Of a stretch of DNA of 64,000 nt, positions 1 to 8,673 are shown one piece after another (the first letter of the stretch is position 1; the number at the start of each line of letters is the position of its first letter). The notes under the pieces were generated by a model, which did not search any database, was not told the DNA's origin, and saw nothing but the letters and a program-made list of their open reading frames with translations. A program made the position numbers and the translations under genes. Source of the DNA: JAMZMI01 sp964353015 (GTDB taxonomy: Bacteria; Bacteroidota; Bacteroidia; Cytophagales; Cyclobacteriaceae); NCBI GenBank assembly GCA_964353015.1, contig CAYGUA010000010.1, positions 97,418 through 161,417 of the forward strand, given 5' to 3'.

Positions 1-132
1 ATTTAAATCTATGATGTGAATCCCGTTCTTCTCCATGAAGATGTAGGGAGCCATTTGTGGATTCCATTTTCTGGTAAGGTGTCCAAAATGAACACCGGCA
101 TCCAATAAATCTTTATATTCAATTTTTTGCAT
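1..132 (-). CDS. rpsB: 30S ribosomal protein S2, N-terminal part (cut by window edge)
   Basis: The reverse strand encodes 44 residues from an ATG at 132 and runs off the window start. The N-terminus contains the S2 signature LLDAGVHFGHLTRKWNP, followed by MAPYIF and GIHIIDL. S2 is a small-subunit ribosomal protein. It lies 12 bp downstream of rpsI on the same strand, so rplM-rpsI-rpsB is a single transcription unit, the usual bacterial order (tsf would be expected next, outside the window). Only the first sixth of the protein is visible, but the identification is secure. Confidence 0.95.
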   Translation of the reverse strand, partial: MQKIEYKDLLDAGVHFGHLTRKWNPQMAPYIFMEKNGIHIIDLN

Positions 133-144
133 TGTTCTGAAATC

Positions 145-531
145 TTAACGTTTACTGAATTGGAATTTTCTTCTTGCTTTTCTTCTTCCTGGTTTCTTAC
201 GTTCAACCATTCTTGGATCTCTGGTCATAAAACCTTCTTTTCTCAAAGCTAGTTTGTTGTCAGCATCCAATTCTACAAGAGCTCTTGATATAGCAAGTCT
301 TACAGCTTCTGCCTGACCTTTTGGTCCGCCACCGTCAACGTTTATATCAATATCAAAATTTCCATCCACATCAAGTGTTTCAAGAGGTTGCTTCACGATT
401 AGTTGAAGGATTTCTGAAGGAAAATAAACGTTAAGTTCTTTTTCGTTAACGGTGATTTTTCCTTTTCCGGATTGGAAGTAGACCCTTGCTACTGCCGTTT
501 TCCTTCTTCCTATGGTATTAATGGTATCCAT
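145..531 (-). CDS. rpsI: 30S ribosomal protein S9
   Basis: This 128-residue protein has the S9 hallmarks: the start INTIGRRKTAVARVYF, the central GGGPKGQAEAVRLAISRAL, and the C-terminal basic tail ending KARRKFQFSKR, which in the family reaches the ribosomal P-site. Length is normal. It starts 5 bp after the rplM stop and ends 12 bp before rpsB, so the three genes are cotranscribed. Nothing is unusual. Confidence 0.98.
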   Translation of the reverse strand: MDTINTIGRRKTAVARVYFQSGKGKITVNEKELNVYFPSEILQLIVKQPLETLDVDGNFDIDINVDGGGPKGQAEAVRLAISRALVELDADNKLALRKEGFMTRDPRMVERKKPGRRKARRKFQFSKR

Positions 532-536
532 TCAGA

Positions 537-980
537 TTAAAGTTTTACTTCTTTAGGTTGTTGTGCTTCGTGCGGATGCTCAGAACCGGCATACACGTAT
601 AAATTCTTATAAATCGCGTCACCTAGTTTTGACTTAGGCAACATACCTCTTACAGCTTTCTCTATAAGAATAGTTGAAGATTTCGCCCTCACCTCAAGAG
701 GTGTAGCAATTCTTTGTCCTCCAGGATATCCTGTGTGTCGCACGTATTGCTTCTCAGTCCACTTGTTACCAGTTAGTCTGATTTTGTCAGAGTTAATAAC
801 TATGACATTGTCTCCGCAATCTACGTTAGGAGTGTAGCCAGGCTTTTTCTTCCCTCTAATGATTTTAGCTACCTCACTTGCTAATCTACCTAAGACTTGA
901 GCCTCCGCATCCACGATGACCCAGTTCTTCTGTACAGAAGCTTTGTTTAATGATACTGTTTTAAAGCTTAAAGTATCCAA
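537..980 (-). CDS. rplM: 50S ribosomal protein L13
   Basis: This 147-residue protein contains WVIVDAEAQVLGRLASEVAK near residue 20 and PNVDCGDNVIVINSDKIRLTG, the conserved L13 core, followed by the YVRHTGYPGG and AVRGMLPK motifs. It is the first gene of the rplM-rpsI-rpsB operon. A well-formed Bacteroidota promoter (1061-1030, minus) lies about 50 bp upstream, with a small hairpin between promoter and start that could be a leader structure. Confidence 0.98.
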   Translation of the reverse strand: MDTLSFKTVSLNKASVQKNWVIVDAEAQVLGRLASEVAKIIRGKKKPGYTPNVDCGDNVIVINSDKIRLTGNKWTEKQYVRHTGYPGGQRIATPLEVRAKSSTILIEKAVRGMLPKSKLGDAIYKNLYVYAGSEHPHEAQQPKEVKL

Positions 981-1029
981 TGTTTTTTTGTTTAAATGAT
1001 TATTTTATTACCCTTCGCGAAAAGGGACA

Positions 1030-1061
1030 CAAAAATAGAATTTTAGTTTTGTAAAAACAAA
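1030..1061 (-). promoter_or_regulatory. Promoter of the rplM-rpsI-rpsB operon
   Basis: On the minus strand TTTG (1061-1058) and TATTTTTG (1037-1030) are separated by 20 bp. This matches the Bacteroidota housekeeping consensus TTTG / TAnnTTTG at a standard spacing. It precedes rplM. Between it and the start codon, CCCTT and AAGGG arms (1026-1022 and 1015-1011) can form a hairpin with a 6-nt loop. Confidence 0.75.
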
Positions 1062-1078
1062 GCTCTATTGGTATTATA

Positions 1079-1819
1079 TCAAAGGTTTTTTCTAAGCTGC
1101 GTTAGAAGTACAGCGAAATCCTTTGGGTAAGGTGCATCGAGAGAAATCACATTTTCTGATTCATCATCCAGATCTTTAAATGAAATATTGGCAGCATGAA
1201 GTGCCACACGTTGTATCAAAGGCTGTTCTTCTGCGTCTTTCGCTAATTTGAACTTCTTTTTAATAGACGAAAGGTATATCGGATCACCTCCATAAATCGG
1301 ATCACAAGCGATCGGAGCTTTATGAAAAGCAAGATGAACCCTGATTTGATGCAGCCTTCCTGAAACAGGAAAGCATTTAATTAAAGTCGTGTTTTTGAAA
1401 TGTTCGAGCGTTGAAATCAACGTAAGGGATGGTTTTCCTTCCCTGAAATCGACTCTTGATTTGCTGTTTGATGAATAGATAGGCTGGTCTGCTTCCAGAT
1501 CTTTGAAGTCGTGGATTCCATTCAATACGGCATGATAGATTTTTTTGACCTGCCTTCTTTCCAGACTCATAGCGAAATGTCGGTAAGCCTCCGGATGTTT
1601 TGCAATCACCAATGCTCCGGATGTTTCCTTATCCAGCCTGTGACATACTTGCGCATCATCGCAATATGTTTTAGCCAATGCAAGAATATTTTGATCGTCA
1701 TTCCTGTCTTCCAGCGTGGAAATATACGGGGGTTTATTAATGACTATATAATTGGGATTTTCAAAAAGTATGAGGTCTTTAAAATCAATGCGGCCTTTAT
1801 TCTTCATCGTCATCTTCAT
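1079..1819 (-). CDS. RluA-family pseudouridine synthase
   Basis: This 246-residue protein would isomerise uridine to pseudouridine in rRNA or tRNA. The catalytic RluA motif HRLDKETSGALVIAKH is present, with the nucleophilic Asp at about residue 63. The family's YIVINKPP and GRLHQIRVHLA motifs are also visible, and no S4 domain precedes the catalytic domain. The start is ambiguous: Met codons at 1819, 1813 and 1807 are in frame, and the last (MKNKGRIDF) best fits relatives as I remember them. All three overlap the 3' end of the upstream histidine kinase gene (stop at 1797-1799), so the two are probably translationally coupled. The exact RNA target cannot be told from sequence. Confidence 0.85.
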   Translation of the reverse strand: MKMTMKNKGRIDFKDLILFENPNYIVINKPPYISTLEDRNDDQNILALAKTYCDDAQVCHRLDKETSGALVIAKHPEAYRHFAMSLERRQVKKIYHAVLNGIHDFKDLEADQPIYSSNSKSRVDFREGKPSLTLISTLEHFKNTTLIKCFPVSGRLHQIRVHLAFHKAPIACDPIYGGDPIYLSSIKKKFKLAKDAEEQPLIQRVALHAANISFKDLDDESENVISLDAPYPKDFAVLLTQLRKNL

Positions 1820-2870
1820 GGATAAACCGATGTGCTACCGGCTTTCCTTTTTTCAGCGCAAAGCTAAAGACTGATCCTTTCTTAAATTCACTTTCTACAA
1901 TTACTTTGGAATTGTGCGCTTCCATGATGTGCTTCACAATGGACAAGCCAAGCCCTGTGCCACCCTTTTCTTTGGATCTGGATTTGTCTACTCTATAGAA
2001 TCGCTCAAAGATTCTTCCCAGATCTTCTGGCGGAATACCTCGTCCGGTATCTTTTATTGTTGTAATGATCTGATTGTTTACCTCAGTGAATGAGACATTT
2101 ATTTTTCCTCCTTTTCGGGTGTATTTGATGGCGTTGGAGATCAGATTAGTAAGTACTTGATAAATGCGCTGGTAATCTGCGTGTACAAAATGTTTCTCAT
2201 TTTCATTCTTGATCTTGAATATGATCTCCTTTTTTTCTGCTTTGTCGTCCAACTGGTCAAATACTTCTTTGCATTGCTGAACGATATCAAAATATTCAAA
2301 ATGCATTTTGATCTCTCCGGTTTCCATTTGGGAGATAGTCAATAGTTCCTGCACCAATATGTCAAGTCCATCAAGGCTTTTGGCAGCCTTTCTTAGGAAT
2401 TTTGTGCGAACGCTTTTGTCTTCTACAGCACCATCAAGTAAAGTATGTACAAAGCCCTGTGCTGCGAAAATTGGTGTTTTTAATTCGTGTGAAACATCCG
2501 CCATAAACTCACGGCGAAAGGCCTCTTGCTGTTTTAATTCAGTAATCTCCAACTGCTTTTGTTCGGCGTAATCGTAAATTTCCTTGTTTACCTTTTTCAA
2601 AGGATTAAAGGATGATTTGGCAGAAGGACTGGTTAGAAATGATAAATCCTGATCTTTAATATTGTCTAGTGCATCAAAAATCGAGTTGATCTGACGAAAG
2701 AAAATGAACTCCAGAGTGATTCTTATAAAGATGTAAGACGTGGAAAATGATAGAAAAAAGGCAATCCCAATTGCTACGTCATTGACTGACTCAACCATTG
2801 AGATAAATGCGGTAGTAATGGCTGAAATTAAAACTGCCAACAATAAAGAAATCCCCCGCGAATTAATCAT
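1797..2870 (-). CDS. Membrane sensor histidine kinase (PhoR-like)
   Basis: This 357-residue protein has two N-terminal membrane segments (about residues 7-24 and 32-58) with almost no periplasmic loop. A short linker and coiled coil (about 60-115) lead to a HisKA domain with MADVSHELKTP, phospho-acceptor His128. The C-terminal HATPase_c domain has all boxes: NLISNAIKYT (N), DTGRGIP (G1), FERFYRVD (F) and GGTGLGLSIV (G2). It starts 4 bp after the stop of the response regulator gene, so the pair forms a two-component system. With no real extracellular domain, it probably senses the membrane or a partner protein. The stimulus is not evident, so PhoR is a family resemblance only. Confidence 0.9.
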   Translation of the reverse strand: MINSRGISLLLAVLISAITTAFISMVESVNDVAIGIAFFLSFSTSYIFIRITLEFIFFRQINSIFDALDNIKDQDLSFLTSPSAKSSFNPLKKVNKEIYDYAEQKQLEITELKQQEAFRREFMADVSHELKTPIFAAQGFVHTLLDGAVEDKSVRTKFLRKAAKSLDGLDILVQELLTISQMETGEIKMHFEYFDIVQQCKEVFDQLDDKAEKKEIIFKIKNENEKHFVHADYQRIYQVLTNLISNAIKYTRKGGKINVSFTEVNNQIITTIKDTGRGIPPEDLGRIFERFYRVDKSRSKEKGGTGLGLSIVKHIMEAHNSKVIVESEFKKGSVFSFALKKGKPVAHRFIHEDDDEE

Positions 2871-2874
2871 TGAC

Positions 2875-3561
2875 TCAGTTTACTTCAAATTTATAACCTA
2901 CTCCCTTCACTGTTGAAATGAATCCTTCGCCTATTTTTTCACGAACTTTCCTGATGTGAACATCCACAGTTCTAGCCAATACATAAACGTCAGTACCCCA
3001 GATATTTTGGAGTAATTCATCACGACTAAAAACTTTGCCTGGGTTTTGTGCCAGAAAATAGAGCAACTCAAATTCCTTTTTAGGCAGGTTAATTTTTTCT
3101 TCCCCAGAAATTACGGTGTAAGAAGATCTGTCAATTGTTAGATTATTGACTTCTACTTTATGAGATTCCTTTTTCTTTTTGGATTCTCTTCGGAAAAGCG
3201 CATTGATCCTACTTACCAATGCTCTTGGTTTTATTGGCTTTGTGATATAATCATCAGCACCCATATCAAATGCTGCAACCTCAGAATACTCCTCGGAACG
3301 AGCTGTCAGGAATATCACAAAAGCATTTACAAGATCCGGGATTTCTCTCACTTGCCTACAGGTTTCCACACCGTCTTGTTTTGGCATCATGATGTCCAAT
3401 ATAATCAAGTCGGGGATAAATGATTTGGCAATATCAACGCCTTTGATGCCGTCTGATGCTGTTTTTACATCATAACCTTCCTTGACTAGGTTATATTTCA
3501 GGAGCTCAAGAATATCTGGCTCGTCATCTACTATTAAGATCTTTTGATTTTGCTTGGCCAT
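2875..3561 (-). CDS. OmpR/PhoB-family response regulator
   Basis: This 228-residue protein has an N-terminal receiver domain with acidic pocket VDDEPD, phospho-acceptor Asp56 in LIILDIMMP, and conserved Lys108 in DDYITKP. A C-terminal winged-helix Trans_reg_C domain follows, with FELLYFLAQNPGKVFSRDEL and RTVDVHIRKVREKIG. It is the first gene of a three-gene minus-strand set (regulator, kinase, pseudouridine synthase), and the kinase begins 4 bp downstream. It should bind direct repeats in target promoters once phosphorylated. No convincing promoter was found in the 170 bp upstream. Confidence 0.93.
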   Translation of the reverse strand: MAKQNQKILIVDDEPDILELLKYNLVKEGYDVKTASDGIKGVDIAKSFIPDLIILDIMMPKQDGVETCRQVREIPDLVNAFVIFLTARSEEYSEVAAFDMGADDYITKPIKPRALVSRINALFRRESKKKKESHKVEVNNLTIDRSSYTVISGEEKINLPKKEFELLYFLAQNPGKVFSRDELLQNIWGTDVYVLARTVDVHIRKVREKIGEGFISTVKGVGYKFEVN

Positions 3562-3732
3562 TGTTTTGAGTTAGGAAATAATGCTGAGTTAACGAAAAAT
3601 TTATTTTTGATTAACAGTTGCTCAAAGATTCCAAAGAAAATGCTGATTAACCTTAACCATGATCGATATTATTCAAATTTAAGTAGAAATCAATTTTCTA
3701 AGTGAAAGGTAACAATTTGTTAATTGCTTTAA

Positions 3733-4749
3733 TTATTTGCCGTATAATGATTTCAAATTTTCAAGCATGAGATTTAGGTTATTATCATACCGATTATATA
3801 TCGAGGTAAGGGTGTCTTCCTGACTGTGATACCGCATATAAGACATAAAATAGGCGTTATTTGGTTTTGTACTTTCAAATATGTTGTGATACCCATCATT
3901 GAAAAATGAGACAGTGTCCAGGGATTCAACTATGGTGTCTATTGTTTTTTCCTTAAATACTTTTTTGATGGAGTCTGGTTGGTTTATTAGATGATTGTAT
4001 AAGCTATCCAACAATTGAGCACCTGTGAGTATATGTTTTGTGAGTTTTTTTTCATCGTTTAAATCTTCCAGATATGCCGTAAGTGATTTTGAATCAGGCC
4101 CGTATTTTTCCTTTAGAAAAAGTTGAGCTCCTTTTTCACCAATGAATGAAGCCAAATTTTCATTGAAGTCTATTTCATTTTTTACAAATATGGTGGCGTG
4201 CGTTAATTCATGTATGATGACTTCTGCCAGAGCTCCTTCACTTCTATTGAGCATATTTGAGAGGATTGGATCATTTAAAATCCCAAGGGTAGACCATCCA
4301 CTTACGGTTCGGATCCTCATATCAAAACCTTCATCCTTCAATTTTTTTCCTTCAATTTTGGCTTTTTCTAAATCAAAAAATCCTTTGTAGGGCATGCTGC
4401 CAAGAAATGGATAATACCAGGTGTATGGTTTTAGCTCATATGGCTCGCAGGCTGATAAGTTCCATAGGATGGTTTTCCCTTTTTGGTCATATAATGTCGT
4501 GTAGTTGTCTGATTGGTTGAGTTTCAATTCCTGCATGGCAAATACGCGAACCTCTTGAGCTAATCTTAATTTTTGTTTGAGCGAGTCAGGAAATTCTGGA
4601 TCTTGTAAAAACTCTTCGATTGGGCGCGAGTTTCGGATTACTTCAATTTGACCTGCAGCCTGATTTAAACCATACATGATAAAGCTCCATTGCCATATTA
4701 TCAGAGTGATAATTATAGTCAGAAAGAAAGGCCAGATTTTTTTGAACAT
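3733..4749 (-). CDS. Putative zinc aminopeptidase (PF10023-like)
   Basis: This 338-residue protein has an N-terminal membrane anchor or signal segment (about residues 6-24). The gluzincin-type motif VIIHELTHATIF lies at about residue 180, followed by NENLASFIGEKGA, which supplies the downstream Glu ligand. This layout, together with the YPFLGSMPYKGFFD and VSGWSTLGILNDPILSNML stretches, is that of the predicted-aminopeptidase family PF10023. It probably acts in the periplasm. It is divergent from recA across a 242-bp gap and appears monocistronic. The substrate is unknown. Confidence 0.8.
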   Translation of the reverse strand: MFKKIWPFFLTIIITLIIWQWSFIMYGLNQAAGQIEVIRNSRPIEEFLQDPEFPDSLKQKLRLAQEVRVFAMQELKLNQSDNYTTLYDQKGKTILWNLSACEPYELKPYTWYYPFLGSMPYKGFFDLEKAKIEGKKLKDEGFDMRIRTVSGWSTLGILNDPILSNMLNRSEGALAEVIIHELTHATIFVKNEIDFNENLASFIGEKGAQLFLKEKYGPDSKSLTAYLEDLNDEKKLTKHILTGAQLLDSLYNHLINQPDSIKKVFKEKTIDTIVESLDTVSFFNDGYHNIFESTKPNNAYFMSYMRYHSQEDTLTSIYNRYDNNLNLMLENLKSLYGK

Positions 4750-4919
4750 GAATCGTTAAAATGTTGCTTCAAAATAAAGTTTAATTCACCAAGTTCTGCT
4801 AATTTTATTTTTAACATAAAGCGGTATTTTAAATCAAATACTTGGAAGCTTATTATGGTTAGAAATTTTGATGACAAAAATATTAGCTTAAAAAAATTAT
4901 ATACTAAAAAAATTAGCAA

Positions 4920-4954
4920 TTTGCTTTTATTTAAAGTTAATGCGGCTAATTTTG
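4920..4954 (+). promoter_or_regulatory. Probable recA promoter
   Basis: TTTG at 4920-4923 and TAATTTTG at 4947-4954 match the Bacteroidota consensus, with a 23-bp spacer at the upper end of the accepted range. The element ends 37 bp before the recA ATG. No obvious LexA-type palindrome overlaps it. Confidence 0.55.
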
Positions 4955-4991
4955 TTCGACATAAATTTAAAAATCCCTAATTCTCGCACTC

Positions 4992-6041
4992 ATGGCAGAC
5001 AAGACTGAAAAACTAAAAGCACTCCAGTTAACAATCGATAAATTGGAGAAAACCTATGGTAAAGGCACCATCATGAAACTGAGTGACAACAAGGTTTTGG
5101 ATGTTCCGGTAATATCAACAGGCTCGCTTGGGTTGGATATGGCCTTGGGGGTTGGCGGAATTCCAAGGGGTAGAGTAATTGAAGTTTATGGTCCGGAATC
5201 ATCTGGAAAAACTACGCTAGCCATGCATTGCATCGCAGAAGCCCAGAAGAAGGGAGGCTTGGCAGCCATCATTGATGCCGAGCATGCTTTTGATAAGTCC
5301 TATGCCGAAAAATTGGGTATCGATACTGAAAACTTGCTTATTTCTCAGCCCGACAATGGTGAACAGGCATTGGAAATTGCAGAACATTTGATCCGTTCAG
5401 GAGCTATTGACATCATTGTGATTGACTCTGTTGCGGCCTTGGTGCCGAGAGCGGAATTGGAAGGTGAGATGGGTGATAGTAAAATGGGGCTTCAGGCCAG
5501 ATTGATGTCTCAAGCATTGAGAAAACTTACTGGTGCGATCAATAAAAGTGGTTGTGCCTGTATATTCATCAACCAGCTACGAGAAAAAATTGGTGTGATG
5601 TTCGGTAACCCTGAAACAACTACAGGTGGTAACGCATTGAAGTTTTATGCCTCTGTGAGATTGGATATCAGAAGAATAGGTCAGATCAAAGAAAGTGCAG
5701 ACAATATTTTAGGGAATCGGACCAGAGTAAAAGTTGTAAAGAATAAAGTAGCGCCCCCATTCAAAGTTGTGGAGTTTGATATCATGTATGGTCGCGGAAT
5801 CAGTAAGTCTGGGGAGATCATCGACATAGGCGTAGAACTTGATGTGATTAAAAAATCAGGTTCTTGGTTTTCATATAATGAAAATAAATTAGGTCAAGGT
5901 CGTGACTCTGTAAAACAATTGATTGAAGATAATCCTGAATTGATGGAAGAACTCGAAGGTAAAATCAAGGAAAAGATCAATGGTTTGGTAGGAGTAGCGG
6001 ATGTTGCGCAAGTTGATGAAGATATTGACGAGGCAGAATAA
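4992..6041 (+). CDS. recA: Recombinase RecA
   Basis: This 349-residue protein is full length for the family. Walker A GPESSGKT is at residues 67-74, Walker B is IDIIVIDSV, and the DNA-binding L2 region contains NQLREKIGVMFGNPETTTGG. The C-terminus is acidic (ends DEDIDEAE), as is usual. RecA forms filaments on single-stranded DNA for homologous recombination and activates the SOS co-protease response where LexA exists. It is flanked by unrelated minus-strand genes, so it is probably a single-gene transcript. There is no intein or other oddity. Confidence 0.99.
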   Translation: MADKTEKLKALQLTIDKLEKTYGKGTIMKLSDNKVLDVPVISTGSLGLDMALGVGGIPRGRVIEVYGPESSGKTTLAMHCIAEAQKKGGLAAIIDAEHAFDKSYAEKLGIDTENLLISQPDNGEQALEIAEHLIRSGAIDIIVIDSVAALVPRAELEGEMGDSKMGLQARLMSQALRKLTGAINKSGCACIFINQLREKIGVMFGNPETTTGGNALKFYASVRLDIRRIGQIKESADNILGNRTRVKVVKNKVAPPFKVVEFDIMYGRGISKSGEIIDIGVELDVIKKSGSWFSYNENKLGQGRDSVKQLIEDNPELMEELEGKIKEKINGLVGVADVAQVDEDIDEAE

Positions 6042-6161
6042 ATTAGTTTATCATATTCATTCAATTATCGAGGTGGATAAGATGACTGATGTTCTATCCG
6101 CATCAAAAAGGTAAAATGTAAAGAAATCAGGAGGATTTGTTTTGACAAAAACCTACGGGCT

Positions 6162-7409
6162 TTAAGATCTGATAGCGACAACTGGATCCATTCTTGCGGC
6201 CATTAATGCTGGCACTATTCCTGAAATAGTGCCAATAGCTGCTGAAACACCCAAGCCAATCGTGATATTGGCAAAGCTTAGGATTAAATCCAGAGAGCCT
6301 AGATCGATAAATGATAAAATCCAGACAATCAGGATCCCTAAGCCACCACCAATTACACTTAAGAAGATAGATTCGAACAGAAACTGGAAAAGGATAAAAT
6401 AATTTTTTGCGCCGAGTGACTTTTGAATGCCGATAATGTTGGTTCTTTCTCTTACTGAAACAAACATAATGTTGGCTATGCCAAAGCCACCAACCAAAAT
6501 GGAGAAGCCCCCAATGATCCATCCAGCCACTCCGAATACATCAAAAATACCACTCAGAATCCCCAGCAATGCTTCTTGTCGGTTGACAGAAAAATTATTC
6601 AATTCCGTTGGTTTGAGACCTCTGAATCTACGAAGTAGTCCAGTGATTTCGGCCTCAAGTTCTACAAGTCCAAGATCAGATTTTTTTCCTTTCACGCTAA
6701 TTAAGGTTTCTACCCCGCGCTTGTCTCCCATGTAAAAAATTTTACGCATTGACTGATAGGGGATGTAAATATTCTCGTCATTGCCAGAATTGCCAAGAAT
6801 CGACTCACCTTCTTCCGCCATTGTTCCGATAACCGTATAGGCCATACCCTTGATCTTGATCTGCTTACCTATTGGTTCCAGATTATTAAAAAGTTCTTTT
6901 TGAGTTTTGTAGCCTATGATGCAGACATTTTGTGCAGCACTAGATTCTTGTTGTGTGAAATAGCGTCCATATACAATCGGAATTTCATAGACGTCTTTAT
7001 GCGTATATGACACACCCAAGATACTTTGGTCGGTTATGTTGTTGTTTTTGTGAGTCACATTTACCCCTGGTTTCACCGCAAACAGAGTAAGCGCTTCAGC
7101 ATGCTTGAGGTTCTGCTTTAGGAATTCGTATTCTGAATAATTGGTGTAGGGTCTTTTAAAATAATCCCACCAAGGTAAATTGGGATCAAATTCATATGGA
7201 AACTTGCGAATATCAAGATTGCTTGAATTTAAAAAACTTAGACTTTTATTGATGTTTCTCTCTAAGGAATCTACTAAAGTGAAAACAGCGATTATGGCGA
7301 AAATGCCAATTGTTACTCCCAGTAGTGACAGAGTTGTTCTTAGGATATTTGTACTCAGAGCATTCCATGCAAACCTGAAGCTTTCTAATATAAGTTTGAT
7401 AATGATCAC
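6162..7409 (-). CDS. MacB/FtsX-type ABC transporter permease
   Basis: This 415-residue protein has one N-terminal membrane helix (about 20-45, containing LRTTLSLLGVTIGIFAII). A large periplasmic MacB_PCD-like domain (about 46-275) follows, then three C-terminal helices forming the FtsX domain (NIMFVSVRERTNIIGIQKSLGA is typical). It is the permease subunit of a type VII ABC exporter or mechanotransmitter. The partner ATPase is not adjacent and must be encoded elsewhere. No substrate can be inferred. Confidence 0.88.
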   Translation of the reverse strand: MIIIKLILESFRFAWNALSTNILRTTLSLLGVTIGIFAIIAVFTLVDSLERNINKSLSFLNSSNLDIRKFPYEFDPNLPWWDYFKRPYTNYSEYEFLKQNLKHAEALTLFAVKPGVNVTHKNNNITDQSILGVSYTHKDVYEIPIVYGRYFTQQESSAAQNVCIIGYKTQKELFNNLEPIGKQIKIKGMAYTVIGTMAEEGESILGNSGNDENIYIPYQSMRKIFYMGDKRGVETLISVKGKKSDLGLVELEAEITGLLRRFRGLKPTELNNFSVNRQEALLGILSGIFDVFGVAGWIIGGFSILVGGFGIANIMFVSVRERTNIIGIQKSLGAKNYFILFQFLFESIFLSVIGGGLGILIVWILSFIDLGSLDLILSFANITIGLGVSAAIGTISGIVPALMAARMDPVVAIRS

Positions 7410-7469
7410 TCAGAGTAATATTTAGGATAGGTAAAAAGGTTTTTTATATATTTAAACAAAACATTTCGC

Positions 7470-7477
7470 TAGTTTTG
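7470..7477 (+). promoter_or_regulatory. Possible queA -7 promoter element
   Basis: TAGTTTTG matches TAnnTTTG exactly, but no convincing TTTG -33 element lies 17-23 bp upstream. If used, it would give queA a leader of about 135 nt. Confidence 0.35.
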
Positions 7478-7616
7478 CGCTCTTATTTAATCAACACCAT
7501 TGATTAATACAAGGTATTCACGTGAAATTATCATATAAGTTATTTGCCAACACATTAACGTTCAAGCAAATCTTTATGAATTATTTGATGTGGTCTTAGA
7601 AATTTTAACAACACAC

Positions 7617-8663
7617 ATGAAATTATCAGCATTCAAATTCGATCTTCCCAACAGTCACATTGCCTTGCATCCTACCGAAAACAGAGATGAGTCTCGTTTG
7701 ATGGTGATACATCGTAAGACCGGTGAAATTGAACATAAAATTTTCAAGGATATCGTTGGTTATTTCAATGATCAGGATGTCATGGTAATCAATGACACCA
7801 AGGTTTTTCCAGCAAGATTATACGGTAATAAAGAAAAAACAGGTGCCAAGATTGAAGTTTTTCTTCTTCGTGAATTAAATAAGGAGATGAAACTTTGGGA
7901 TGTGCTTGTAGATCCTGCCAGAAAAATCAGAGTAGGCAATAAACTGTATTTTGGTGATGGAGAATTAGTAGCTGAAGTTATTGACAACACAACTTCACGA
8001 GGTAGAACAATTAGATTTCTTTATGATGGAAATGAGGTTGATTTCTACAAAATGATTGACAGATTGGGAGAGACTCCTCTTCCAAAAAATATAGATAGAC
8101 AAGCGGTGGAAGAAGACAGAGAGCGTTTTCAGACAATTTATGCTAAAAATGTGGGTGCAGTAGCGGCACCAACAGCTGGTTTGCATTTCACCAAACAAGT
8201 CTTGAAAAGATTAGAAATCGTTGGTGTAGATATCAAGCCTATAACCTTGCATGTTGGTCTGGGTACATTCAGACCTGTAGATGTTGAGGATTTGACTAAA
8301 CACAAAATGGATTCTGAAAACTATTTTGTAAATGAAGATACTGCGAACAGAGTGAATCAAGCTCTTGATGAAAAAAGACGAGTTTGTGCTGTTGGTACAA
8401 CGGTAATGAGATCCTTGGAATCTTCAGTTTCTGCATTAGGAAGATTGAAGCCAAATGAAGGATGGACAGATAAATTTATCTTTCCACAATACGATTTTAA
8501 AATTTGTAATGCACTTGTTACCAATTTTCATTTGCCTGAGTCAACATTACTTATGATGGCTGCTGCATTTGGTGGTTATGATTTGGTGATGAAGGCTTAT
8601 GAAGTGGCCATCAAGGAAAAATACAGATTCTTCACCTATGGTGATGCTATGCTGATTATTTAA
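7617..8663 (+). CDS. queA: S-adenosylmethionine:tRNA ribosyltransferase-isomerase
   Basis: QueA transfers and rearranges the ribosyl moiety of SAM onto preQ1-tRNA to give epoxyqueuosine. The protein has the typical QueA blocks: FDLPNSHIALHPTENRDESR at the N-terminus, VINDTKVFPARLYG, VGAVAAPTAGLHFT, ITLHVGLGTFRPV and the C-terminal TNFHLPESTLLMMAAAFGG. I chose the ATG at 7617 (349 residues, MKLSAFKFDLP) because it starts directly at the conserved domain. An in-frame GTG at 7590 would add nine unconserved residues. ispD follows 10 bp downstream, so the two are likely cotranscribed although their pathways are unrelated. Confidence 0.96.
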   Translation: MKLSAFKFDLPNSHIALHPTENRDESRLMVIHRKTGEIEHKIFKDIVGYFNDQDVMVINDTKVFPARLYGNKEKTGAKIEVFLLRELNKEMKLWDVLVDPARKIRVGNKLYFGDGELVAEVIDNTTSRGRTIRFLYDGNEVDFYKMIDRLGETPLPKNIDRQAVEEDRERFQTIYAKNVGAVAAPTAGLHFTKQVLKRLEIVGVDIKPITLHVGLGTFRPVDVEDLTKHKMDSENYFVNEDTANRVNQALDEKRRVCAVGTTVMRSLESSVSALGRLKPNEGWTDKFIFPQYDFKICNALVTNFHLPESTLLMMAAAFGGYDLVMKAYEVAIKEKYRFFTYGDAMLII

Positions 8664-8673
8664 TTTTTTTACT

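Noticed and set aside
6127..6522. 131-codon frame on the minus strand
   Set aside because: It lies in another frame of the MacB-type permease, has a Trp/His-rich composition unlike real proteins here, and has no family motif.
7590..7616. GTG start for queA 27 bp upstream
   Set aside because: It adds nine unconserved residues, and the ATG at 7617 begins directly at the conserved N-terminus.
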